NCBI RefSeq assembly: GCF_039521975.1
Contig: NZ_BAAACZ010000028.1
Location: 14,689-78,688, forward strand
DNA: 64,000 bases
Direction of reading: 5' to 3'
Origin: Alkalibacillus silvisoli
GTDB taxonomy: Bacteria; Bacillota; Bacilli; Bacillales; Alkalibacillaceae
Shown: piece after piece, positions 6,818 to 15,542 of the stretch
Numbering within the stretch: position 1 is the stretch's first letter
Layout: each line of letters starts with the position of its first letter
Position numbers and translations under genes: made by a program
The notes under the pieces: generated by a model
What the model was told of the DNA's origin: nothing
Databases searched by the model: none
Seen by the model: the letters and a program-made list of their open reading frames with translations, nothing else

Positions 6818-9800
6818 TTGACAGGTCAACTAGTTCAATATGGTCGACACCGCCAGCGTAGAAGTTACGCTAGAATTAACGAGGTGCAGGAGTTACCGAA
6901 TCTAATTGAGATTCAAACTGCATCTTATAAGTGGTTCTTAGATGAAGGATTAAGAGAAATGTTTGCGGATATTTCTCCGGTAGAGGATTTCACAGGAAAT
7001 CTTTCATTAGAGTTTGTAGATTATTCATTAGGAGAACCAAAATACCCAGTGGGTGAATCGAAGGAACGTGATGTAACACATAATGCACCTTTACGTGTTA
7101 AAGTTCGCCTTCTAAACAAAGAAACAGGAGAAGTTAAAGAGCAAGAAGTGTTTATGGGTGATTTCCCATTAATGACAGACACAGGCACCTTTATTATTAA
7201 TGGTGCAGAACGTGTTATTGTTTCACAGCTTGTTCGTTCTCCAAGTGTATACTTCAATGAAAAGATTGATAAAAACGGGAAACATGGTTACACAGCAACT
7301 GTAATTCCTAGCCGTGGTGCTTGGTTAGAGTTTGAAACGGATGCAAAAGATGTTGTGCATGTTCGAATTGACCGCACTCGTAAACTACCGATTACGGTGT
7401 TATTACGTGCTTTAGGTTTCAGTTCTGATGATGAGATTATCGATTTATTAGGTGATAATGAATATATAAGAAACACGTTAGAAAAAGATAACACTGAAGA
7501 TAGTGAGAAAGCGTTAATCGAAATCTATGAACGCTTACGTCCTGGTGAACCACCAACGGCAGAAAACGCAAAAAGCTTACTATATTCTCGTTTCTTTGAC
7601 CCGAAGCGTTATGACTTAGCGCGCGTAGGTCGTTATAAAATGAACAAAAAGCTTCATATTAAAGATCGTTTATTTAACCAAACGTTAGCCGAGACAATTG
7701 CTGATGAGGAAACAGGAGAAGTAATTGCGCGTAAAGGTGACAAATTAAATCGTCGCTTGCTTGATGAATTAATTCCTTATCTAGAGAAGTCAGAAGAAGC
7801 TACAGGCGAAAAGGTTATAGAACCACAGGATGGAGTGCTAGATGACCCTGTGAAAATCCAGTCCGTTAAAATTGTAGACCCTACTGATGCGGATGGTGAA
7901 AAGACATTAAATGTTATTAGCAACGGAAATGTTGAAGAAGAAGTAAAGCATATTACATATGCTGACATCATCGCATCTATTAGTTACTTCTTTAACATTT
8001 TACACACGGTAGGAAATACAGACGATATTGATCATTTAGGTAACCGTCGTTTACGTTCAGTTGGTGAATTACTGCAAAACCAATTCCGTATTGGTTTATC
8101 TCGTATGGAGCGTGTGATTCGTGAGCGTATGTCCATCCAAGATACTGAGTCAATCACACCTCAACAATTAATTAACATAAGACCGGTTATTGCATCGATA
8201 AAAGAGTTTTTTGGTAGCTCACAGTTATCGCAGTTTATGTACCAAACAAACCCATTAGCTGAATTAACTCACAAACGTCGTTTATCCGCTTTAGGACCAG
8301 GTGGACTGACTCGTGAACGTGCTGGTATGGAAGTGCGTGACGTTCACTATTCTCACTATGGTCGTATGTGTCCGATCGAGACGCCAGAAGGACCGAACAT
8401 CGGTTTAATTAACTCGCTCTCTTCGTATGCGAAAGTTAATCCTTTTGGGTTTATTGAGACGCCATATCGTAAGGTAGACCATGATACGGGTAAAGTGACA
8501 GGTCAAACAGATTATTTAACAGCTGACGAAGAAGATAACTATATTGTTGCTCAGGCTAACGCACGTCTAAATGACGATGGTACGTTTGTTGATGAAGAAG
8601 TTATTGCTCGTTTCCGCGGTGAGAACATTGTTGTTTCGCGCGATCAAATTGATTACATGGACGTATCACCAAAGCAGGTTGTATCAGCTGCAACAGCTTG
8701 TATTCCATTTTTAGAGAATGATGACTCCAACCGTGCTTTAATGGGTGCAAACATGCAACGCCAGGCTGTACCTTTAATTGAGCCTGATTCCCCAATCGTC
8801 GGAACTGGTATGGAATATGTATCTGGTAAAGACTCAGGTGCAGCGGTTGTTTGTCAGCATGAAGGAATAGTTGAAAAGGTAGAAGCTAAAGAAGTTCATG
8901 TTAGAAGAATTGAAATGGTAGATGGTAAAGAAGTTGAAGGTGACTTAGATCGCTACCGTTTCCAAAAATTCATCCGTTCTAACCAAGGTTCTTGTTATAA
9001 CCAGAAGCCAATTGTATCCAAGGGCGACCGCCTTGAAAAAGGTGAAGTCATTGCCGATGGACCATCGATGGACCAAGGTGAGTTAGCGTTAGGTAGAAAT
9101 GCTTTAGTTGCCTTTATGACTTGGGATGGTTATAACTATGAGGATGCGGTAATCATGAGTGACCGCCTTGTTAAAGGTGATGTGTTCACATCTATTCATA
9201 TTGAAGAATTTGAATCTGAAGCAAGAGACACGAAGTTAGGACCAGAAGAGATCACACGTGATATCCCGAATGTTGGTGAAGATGCTCTTAAAAACCTTGA
9301 TGAAAACGGAATTATTCGTGTAGGCGCTGAAGTAACAGATGGTGATATTTTAGTAGGTAAAGTTACGCCTAAAGGAATGACCGAACTGTCCGCTGAAGAA
9401 CGATTACTACATGCAATATTTGGAGAGAAAGCCCGTGAAGTAAGAGATACCTCATTGCGTGTACCTCACGGTGGTGGCGGTATTGTTCACGACGTTAAAG
9501 CGTTCAACCGCGTAGATGGTGATGAGCTATCACCAGGTGTGAATAAGCTAGTGCGTGTGTATATCGTACAAAAACGTCGAATTTCTGAAGGGGATAAGAT
9601 GGCAGGTCGTCATGGTAACAAGGGTGTTATTTCACGCATTTTACCAGAAGAAGATATGCCATTCTTACCAGACGGAACACCGGTAGATGTCATGCTTAAC
9701 CCATTAGGTGTACCTTCACGTATGAACATTGGCCAGGTATTAGAGCTACATTTAGGAATGGCCGCACGTGAATTAGACATTAAAGTTGCGACGCCAGTTT

Positions 9801-10372
9801 TTGACGGTGCCGATGAAGAAGATGTTTGGGAAACAATGGAAGAAGCAGGGTTGCCACGTGATGGTAAAACGGTTCTTTATGACGGCCGTACTGGTGATGC
9901 ATTCGACAACCGTGTATCTGTCGGTGTGATGTATATGATTAAACTAGAACACATGGTAGATGATAAGCTGCACGCCCGTTCTACAGGACCTTATTCACTA
10001 GTTACCCAACAGCCTCTAGGTGGTAAAGCGCAGTTTGGTGGTCAGCGTTTCGGTGAGATGGAAGTTTGGGCACTTGAAGCTTATGGTGCTGCTTATACAC
10101 TACAAGAATTGCTAACAGTTAAGTCTGACGACGTAGTTGGTCGTGTTAAGACGTATGAAGCAATTGTTAAAGGTGAGAATTTACCTGAACCTGGTGTTCC
10201 AGAGTCATTCCGTGTACTAATTAAAGAACTCCAAAGCCTTGGCATGGACGTGAAAATGTTAACTGATGACGAAACAGAAATTGACATGCGTGATTTAGAG
10301 GATGATGAGCAGTCATCTGATCAGTTAAATGTAAACATTGAGAAGAATGAACCTGAAGAATCAACTGAATAA
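6818..10372 (+). CDS. rpoB: DNA-directed RNA polymerase subunit beta
   Basis: 1184 residues, Bacillus-like throughout. I chose TTG at 6818 (MTGQLVQYGRHRQRRSYARI, as in B. subtilis); GTG at 6809 is in frame but overlaps the Shine-Dalgarno GAGGGG. With beta' it forms the active cleft. The rifampicin pocket segment reads FGSSQLSQFMYQTNPLAEL: the usual Asp (E. coli 516) is Tyr at residue 475, codon TAC at 8240-8242, while the Ser and His resistance positions are normal. The C-terminal tail is acidic and shorter than the B. subtilis one. rpoC follows after 48 bases. Confidence 0.98.
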   Translation: MTGQLVQYGRHRQRRSYARINEVQELPNLIEIQTASYKWFLDEGLREMFADISPVEDFTGNLSLEFVDYSLGEPKYPVGESKERDVTHNAPLRVKVRLLNKETGEVKEQEVFMGDFPLMTDTGTFIINGAERVIVSQLVRSPSVYFNEKIDKNGKHGYTATVIPSRGAWLEFETDAKDVVHVRIDRTRKLPITVLLRALGFSSDDEIIDLLGDNEYIRNTLEKDNTEDSEKALIEIYERLRPGEPPTAENAKSLLYSRFFDPKRYDLARVGRYKMNKKLHIKDRLFNQTLAETIADEETGEVIARKGDKLNRRLLDELIPYLEKSEEATGEKVIEPQDGVLDDPVKIQSVKIVDPTDADGEKTLNVISNGNVEEEVKHITYADIIASISYFFNILHTVGNTDDIDHLGNRRLRSVGELLQNQFRIGLSRMERVIRERMSIQDTESITPQQLINIRPVIASIKEFFGSSQLSQFMYQTNPLAELTHKRRLSALGPGGLTRERAGMEVRDVHYSHYGRMCPIETPEGPNIGLINSLSSYAKVNPFGFIETPYRKVDHDTGKVTGQTDYLTADEEDNYIVAQANARLNDDGTFVDEEVIARFRGENIVVSRDQIDYMDVSPKQVVSAATACIPFLENDDSNRALMGANMQRQAVPLIEPDSPIVGTGMEYVSGKDSGAAVVCQHEGIVEKVEAKEVHVRRIEMVDGKEVEGDLDRYRFQKFIRSNQGSCYNQKPIVSKGDRLEKGEVIADGPSMDQGELALGRNALVAFMTWDGYNYEDAVIMSDRLVKGDVFTSIHIEEFESEARDTKLGPEEITRDIPNVGEDALKNLDENGIIRVGAEVTDGDILVGKVTPKGMTELSAEERLLHAIFGEKAREVRDTSLRVPHGGGGIVHDVKAFNRVDGDELSPGVNKLVRVYIVQKRRISEGDKMAGRHGNKGVISRILPEEDMPFLPDGTPVDVMLNPLGVPSRMNIGQVLELHLGMAARELDIKVATPVFDGADEEDVWETMEEAGLPRDGKTVLYDGRTGDAFDNRVSVGVMYMIKLEHMVDDKLHARSTGPYSLVTQQPLGGKAQFGGQRFGEMEVWALEAYGAAYTLQELLTVKSDDVVGRVKTYEAIVKGENLPEPGVPESFRVLIKELQSLGMDVKMLTDDETEIDMRDLEDDEQSSDQLNVNIEKNEPEESTE

Positions 10373-10420
10373 CGAACACTTAACAATATATTGTTGGAAA
10401 AAATAAGGGAGGTAGGCTCC

Positions 10421-13400
10421 TTGATCGATGTAAATAGATTTGAATATATGAAAATTGGCTTAGCGGCATCGGAGAAGATTCGTGCGTGGTCGTATGGTGA
10501 AGTTAAAAAGCCTGAGACTATTAACTACCGTACGCTAAAACCAGAAAAAGATGGACTTTTCTGTGAGAGAATTTTTGGACCAACAAAAGACTGGGAGTGC
10601 CATTGCGGTAAATACAAACGTGTACGCTATAAAGGTATTGTTTGTGATCGTTGTGGTGTTGAGGTAACTAAAGCGAAAGTTCGCCGTGAGCGTATGGGGC
10701 ACATTGAATTAGCTGCCCCAATTTCTCACATCTGGTATTTTAAAGGTATTCCAAGTCGTATGGGGTTAGTGCTTGACCTATCACCTCGCGCATTAGAAGA
10801 AGTAATTTATTTTGCGGCTTATATCGTAACAGAGCCAGGTGATACGCCGTTAGAGAAAAAGCAATTATTATCTGAAAAAGAATACCGTGCCTATTATGAT
10901 AAGTACGGTAAATCTTTCAAAGCACAAATGGGCGCAGAAGCAATTCGTAAGTTATTACAAGATGTCGATTTAGAAGGGGAAGTTGCTGATCTAAAAGAAG
11001 AGTTAAAAACAGCCCAAGGTCAGCGTCGTACTCGTGCGATTAAACGTTTAGAGGTATTAGAATCATTCCGTCACTCTGGTAACGACCCAGCTTGGATGAT
11101 TCTTGATGTGTTACCTATTATTCCACCAGAATTAAGGCCGATGGTTCAACTAGATGGTGGGCGTTTTGCAACTTCTGACTTAAACGATTTATACCGTCGT
11201 GTGATTAACCGTAACAATCGACTGAAACGTTTACTTGATTTAGGTGCGCCAACGATTATCGTTCAGAACGAAAAACGTATGCTACAAGAGTCAGTAGACG
11301 CACTAATTGATAATGGACGTCGTGGTCGACCGGTTACTGGACCAGGAAACCGCCCATTAAAATCTTTATCTCACATGTTAAAAGGTAAGCAAGGTCGTTT
11401 CCGCCAAAACCTACTTGGTAAACGTGTTGATTATTCTGGTCGTTCTGTAATTGTAGTAGGACCTAACTTGAAGATGTATCAGTGTGGTCTGCCAAAAGAA
11501 ATGGCCATTGAACTATTTAAGCCATTTGTTATGCGCGAGTTAGTTGAGCGTGGATTAGCGCACAATATTAAATCAGCTAAACGTAATATTGAGCGTTTAC
11601 GCCCAGAAATTTGGGATGTATTAGAAGACGTTATTAAGGAGCACCCAGTGCTATTAAACCGTGCACCAACACTGCACCGTCTTGGTATTCAGTCGTTTGA
11701 GCCTGTGTTAGTGGAAGGTCGTGCTATTCGTCTTCACCCATTAGTGTGTACAGCATATAACGCAGACTTTGATGGTGACCAAATGGCTGTGCACGTTCCA
11801 TTATCACCAGAAGCTCAATCAGAAGCTCGTGTACTAATGTTAGCAGCTCAAAACATTTTGAACCCTAAAGACGGTAAGCCAGTTGTTACGCCGTCGCAGG
11901 ATATGGTATTAGGTAACTACTACTTAACGTTAGAACGTCAAGGGGCACTTGGTGAAGGCAGACTATTCTCAACGCCTGCTGAAGCGTTAACTGCTTATGA
12001 AAATGGTTATGTACATTTACACAGCCGAGTTGGTGTGCAAGCTAGCTCGTTACAAAATCCTAGGTTCACAGAAGAACAAAACAAAAAGGTCTTACTAACA
12101 ACCGTTGGTAAATTGATCTTCAACGAGATTTTACCTAGTTCGTTCCCTTATATAAATGAACCGACATCATCTAACTTAGAAATTGAAACACCAGATCTAT
12201 ATTTTGTTGACCCTACAGAAGACTTAAAAGAGGTGTATCAATCTCGTGAGTTAGTAGCGCCATTTAAAAAAGGTATATTAGGCGATATTATCTCAGAAGT
12301 CTTTAAGTATTATAAGCTTTCAGAGACATCTAAGATGCTTGATCGTATGAAAGACTTAGGTTTCAAGTATTCGACGAAAGCTGGTATAACAATTGGTGTA
12401 TCTGACATCGTTGTATTAGGTGATAAAGAACGCGTACTAGATGAAGCGCAATCAAAAGTTGACAAAGTGACTAAACAATTCCGTAGAGGTTTAATTACTG
12501 AAAGTGAACGTTATGACCGCGTAATCGCCATTTGGACTGAGGCTAAAGATGAAATCCAAGATAAACTGATGTTATCTTTAGATACCCTTAACCCAATCTA
12601 CATGATGAGTGACTCTGGTGCGCGTGGTAACGCATCTAACTTTACGCAGCTTGCAGGTATGCGTGGTTTAATGGCTAACCCGTCTGGTAAAATCATTGAA
12701 CTACCAATTAAATCAAGCTTCCGTGAAGGTTTAACAGTATTAGAATACTTCATTTCGACTCACGGTGCGCGTAAAGGTCTAGCCGATACAGCGCTTAAGA
12801 CAGCTGACTCAGGTTATCTAACCCGTCGTCTAGTTGATGTTGCACAAGATGTCATTATTCGTGAAGAGGATTGCGGAACAGATCGTGGTATGACAGTTGA
12901 AACGTTACGTGAAGGTAATGAAATCATTGTTCCGTTATACGATCGTTTAGTTGGTCGTACAGCATTTAAGTCAGTTAAGCATCCAGATAAAGAAGAAGTA
13001 TTAATTCAACGTAATGAACTGATTACAGAAGATATTGCTAAAGATATCGTTGAATCAGGTGTAGAAGAAGTTGTTATTCGTTCAGTATTCACTTGTAACA
13101 CGCATCATGGTGCTTGTAAGAAGTGTTATGGTCGTAATATGGCTACAGGTGACCAAGTGGATGTTGGTGAAGCAGTTGGTATTATTGCAGCGCAATCAAT
13201 TGGTGAACCAGGTACACAGCTGACAATGCGTACATTCCACACAGGTGGTGTAGCAGGAGATGACATTACACAAGGTTTACCGCGTATTCAAGAGGTATTC
13301 GAAGCTCGTAACCCTAAAGGTCAAGCATCAATCAGTGAAATCCATGGTACAGTTAAAGAAATCAATGAATTTAAGGATAAGAAAGAAATTGTTATCCAAG

Positions 13401-14035
13401 GTGATGTTGAGCCAAGGACTTACACAGCTTTATATAACGCGCGAATGAAAGTACAAGAAGGAGACCAAGTAACCCCAGGCCAGCCATTAGTTGAAGGTTC
13501 TATTGACCCGAAAGAACTAATAAATGTTCAAGGATTACAAGGTGTCCAGGAGTACTTATTAAAAGAAGTACAAAAAGTTTACCGTATGCAAGGTGTTGAA
13601 ATCAGTGATAAGCACGTTGAAGTTATGGTAAGACAGATGTTACGTAAAGTACGTGTGATTGAAGCTGGCGATACAGAACTGCTTCCAGGTTCATTGATGG
13701 ACTTCCAGCAGTTTAAAGAGGCGAACCATGACGTGCTAGTTCAAGGTGGTCAACCAGCTGTTGCGAAACCAATCATCTTAGGTATTACGAAAGCGTCACT
13801 TGAAACGGATTCATTCTTATCTGCTGCATCATTCCAGGAGACAACACGTGTCTTAACAGATGCTGCGATTAAAGGTAAGTATGATGAGTTGATGGGTCTA
13901 AAAGAGAACGTTATTATCGGTAAGTTAGTCCCAGCAGGAACGGGTCTAAATCGTTACCGCAATTTACAACCAGTTAAAGACGAACCAGAAGTTGAAGAAG
14001 TAAAAGAGGCAGAAGAGGTTACGACTGAAATATAA
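10421..14035 (+). CDS. rpoC: DNA-directed RNA polymerase subunit beta'
   Basis: 1204 residues. I chose TTG at 10421 (MIDVNRFEYMKIGLA), 8-9 bases after GGGAGG, matching the B. subtilis N-terminus. Zinc ligands C60, C62, C75 and C78 are present. The catalytic loop NADFDGDQM starts at residue 447 and carries the three magnesium-binding aspartates. The second zinc site (CNTHHGACKKCYGR) and the trigger-loop region TRTFHTGGVAGDDITQGLPR-type sequence near 13225 are intact. The last 15 residues are strongly acidic. Confidence 0.98.
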   Translation: MIDVNRFEYMKIGLAASEKIRAWSYGEVKKPETINYRTLKPEKDGLFCERIFGPTKDWECHCGKYKRVRYKGIVCDRCGVEVTKAKVRRERMGHIELAAPISHIWYFKGIPSRMGLVLDLSPRALEEVIYFAAYIVTEPGDTPLEKKQLLSEKEYRAYYDKYGKSFKAQMGAEAIRKLLQDVDLEGEVADLKEELKTAQGQRRTRAIKRLEVLESFRHSGNDPAWMILDVLPIIPPELRPMVQLDGGRFATSDLNDLYRRVINRNNRLKRLLDLGAPTIIVQNEKRMLQESVDALIDNGRRGRPVTGPGNRPLKSLSHMLKGKQGRFRQNLLGKRVDYSGRSVIVVGPNLKMYQCGLPKEMAIELFKPFVMRELVERGLAHNIKSAKRNIERLRPEIWDVLEDVIKEHPVLLNRAPTLHRLGIQSFEPVLVEGRAIRLHPLVCTAYNADFDGDQMAVHVPLSPEAQSEARVLMLAAQNILNPKDGKPVVTPSQDMVLGNYYLTLERQGALGEGRLFSTPAEALTAYENGYVHLHSRVGVQASSLQNPRFTEEQNKKVLLTTVGKLIFNEILPSSFPYINEPTSSNLEIETPDLYFVDPTEDLKEVYQSRELVAPFKKGILGDIISEVFKYYKLSETSKMLDRMKDLGFKYSTKAGITIGVSDIVVLGDKERVLDEAQSKVDKVTKQFRRGLITESERYDRVIAIWTEAKDEIQDKLMLSLDTLNPIYMMSDSGARGNASNFTQLAGMRGLMANPSGKIIELPIKSSFREGLTVLEYFISTHGARKGLADTALKTADSGYLTRRLVDVAQDVIIREEDCGTDRGMTVETLREGNEIIVPLYDRLVGRTAFKSVKHPDKEEVLIQRNELITEDIAKDIVESGVEEVVIRSVFTCNTHHGACKKCYGRNMATGDQVDVGEAVGIIAAQSIGEPGTQLTMRTFHTGGVAGDDITQGLPRIQEVFEARNPKGQASISEIHGTVKEINEFKDKKEIVIQGDVEPRTYTALYNARMKVQEGDQVTPGQPLVEGSIDPKELINVQGLQGVQEYLLKEVQKVYRMQGVEISDKHVEVMVRQMLRKVRVIEAGDTELLPGSLMDFQQFKEANHDVLVQGGQPAVAKPIILGITKASLETDSFLSAASFQETTRVLTDAAIKGKYDELMGLKENVIIGKLVPAGTGLNRYRNLQPVKDEPEVEEVKEAEEVTTEI

Positions 14036-14158
14036 GAGTGGAGAGCACTGTCATACGTGGCGGTGCTCAAACCACTTCATACTTTAGATCAAAACAAAAA
14101 CAAGTTGATTGCACCGATGAACAAAATAAAAGCTCAAATTATTTTATTACAATATTCG

Positions 14159-14187
14159 TTGACATAAATTTGTCTCAGTGATAATAT
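14159..14187 (+). promoter_or_regulatory. Predicted sigma-A promoter of the str operon
   Basis: A perfect TTGACA at 14159-14164, 17-base spacer, TAATAT at 14182-14187, upstream of the L7Ae-like gene. A GAGCAC/GTGCTC hairpin without a T-run sits between rpoC and this promoter at about 14043-14068. Confidence 0.75.
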
Positions 14188-14232
14188 ATCAAAGGTGCTT
14201 CATTTAACCTTGTTACTTTGGAGGATGAAAAG

Positions 14233-14484
14233 ATGTCTTATGAAAAAGTAGCACAGGCACAAAAGCAGTTGAGAATTGGAGCAAAGCAAGTGCTAAAATC
14301 CATTAAAAATGGTGAAGTGCTAGAAGTCGTTATTGCAACTGATGCAGAGCGACATGTAACAGATAAAATCGTTAAACAAGCTGAACAACAAAACGTTCCA
14401 GTTTATGAAGTTGATTCTATGAAAGAATTAGGTCAAGCGACTGGAATCGATGTTGGCGCAGCGACAGTGGCAATCACTAAATAA
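14233..14484 (+). CDS. rplGB: L7Ae-family ribosomal/K-turn-binding protein (YbxF, RplGB)
   Basis: 83 residues. Members bind kink-turn RNA; B. subtilis YbxF binds K-turns and is encoded at this same place before rpsL. The conserved parts are KNGEVLEVVIATDAERHVT, the VPVYEVDSMKELGQATGIDVGAA loop region and the alanine-rich end. Start ATG at 14233 lies after GGAGGATG. It leads the str operon (rplGB-rpsL-rpsG-fusA) behind a strong promoter. Confidence 0.9.
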   Translation: MSYEKVAQAQKQLRIGAKQVLKSIKNGEVLEVVIATDAERHVTDKIVKQAEQQNVPVYEVDSMKELGQATGIDVGAATVAITK

Positions 14485-14579
14485 CTTTATATGTGAATAG
14501 CATATAATGTTTCTTTTTTGCCAATTTATGAACCACCTGGATGTGTGGGATTACAAAAGATTGAAAGGAGGAAAATCAA

Positions 14580-14993
14580 ATGCCTACAATTAACCAACTT
14601 GTACGTAAAGGTCGTAAATCTAAAAAAGCAGGTTCAGACGCTCCAGCGTTAAACAAAGGTTATGACTCTCAAAGAAAACGCCAGACAGATAACCCTGCAC
14701 CTCAAAAGCGTGGAGTATGTACACGTGTTGCAACAATGACACCGAAGAAGCCAAACTCAGCACTTCGTAAATATGCCCGTGTACGTTTATCAAACCAAAT
14801 TGAGGTTACAGCATATATCCCGGGTATTGGTCACAACCTACAAGAGCACAGTGTTGTACTAATTCGCGGTGGACGTGTTAAGGACTTACCAGGTGTGCGT
14901 TACCATATCGTTCGTGGTGCATTAGACACTGCAGGTGTTGAAGGTCGTATGCAAGGTCGTTCTAAGTACGGTGCAAAGCGACCAAAAAAATAA
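14580..14993 (+). CDS. rpsL: 30S ribosomal protein S12
   Basis: 137 residues. S12 lies at the decoding centre and controls accuracy. The streptomycin segments are wild type: TPKKPNSALRK keeps both lysines and the later RGGRVKDLPGVRYH loop is normal, so no streptomycin resistance is predicted from this gene. A GAAAGGAGG Shine-Dalgarno precedes the ATG. Confidence 0.98.
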   Translation: MPTINQLVRKGRKSKKAGSDAPALNKGYDSQRKRQTDNPAPQKRGVCTRVATMTPKKPNSALRKYARVRLSNQIEVTAYIPGIGHNLQEHSVVLIRGGRVKDLPGVRYHIVRGALDTAGVEGRMQGRSKYGAKRPKK

Positions 14994-15030
14994 ACGTTAT
15001 TTAAAACAACAAGTGAAGGGAGGATAACCC

Positions 15031-15501
15031 ATGCCACGTAAAGGAGCAGTACCAAAAAGAGATGTACTACCAGATCCAATTCACAACTCAAAGCTAGTTA
15101 CTCGTTTAATCAACCAAATTATGGTTGATGGTAAAAAGGGAACTGCACAAAAGATTCTATATAGCGCATTTGATCTAGTACAAGAGCGTAGCGGTCAAAA
15201 CCCTATGGATGTATTTGAAGAGGCGATGAAAAACGTTATGCCAGTACTTGAAGTTCGTGCTAGACGTGTTGGTGGTTCTAACTACCAAGTACCAGTTGAA
15301 GTTCGCCCTGAGCGTCGTCAAGCATTAGGTCTACGTTTTATCGTAAACTATGCAAGGCTTCGTGGTGAGAAGACAATGGAAGAACGTCTTGCTAATGAAG
15401 TTCTAGATGCTGCAAATAATACAGGTGCAGCGGTGAGACGCCGTGAAGAAATGCACAAGATGGCAGAAGCGAACAAAGCATTCGCTCACTATCGTTGGTA
15501 A
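15031..15501 (+). CDS. rpsG: 30S ribosomal protein S7
   Basis: 156 residues, standard. It nucleates folding of the 16S rRNA 3' major domain and lines the E site. Recognised by MPRKGAVPKRDVLPDPIHNS at the start and GGSNYQVPVEVRPERRQALG in the middle. It lies 37 bases after rpsL and 41 before fusA, each gap holding only a Shine-Dalgarno. Confidence 0.98.
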   Translation: MPRKGAVPKRDVLPDPIHNSKLVTRLINQIMVDGKKGTAQKILYSAFDLVQERSGQNPMDVFEEAMKNVMPVLEVRARRVGGSNYQVPVEVRPERRQALGLRFIVNYARLRGEKTMEERLANEVLDAANNTGAAVRRREEMHKMAEANKAFAHYRW

Positions 15502-15542
15502 TCAATCTAATTTAAATTCAAATACAGGAAGGAGAAATTATT

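Noticed and set aside
14580..14993. Streptomycin-resistant S12
   Set aside because: Both lysines of TPKKPNSALRK and the second resistance loop are wild type.
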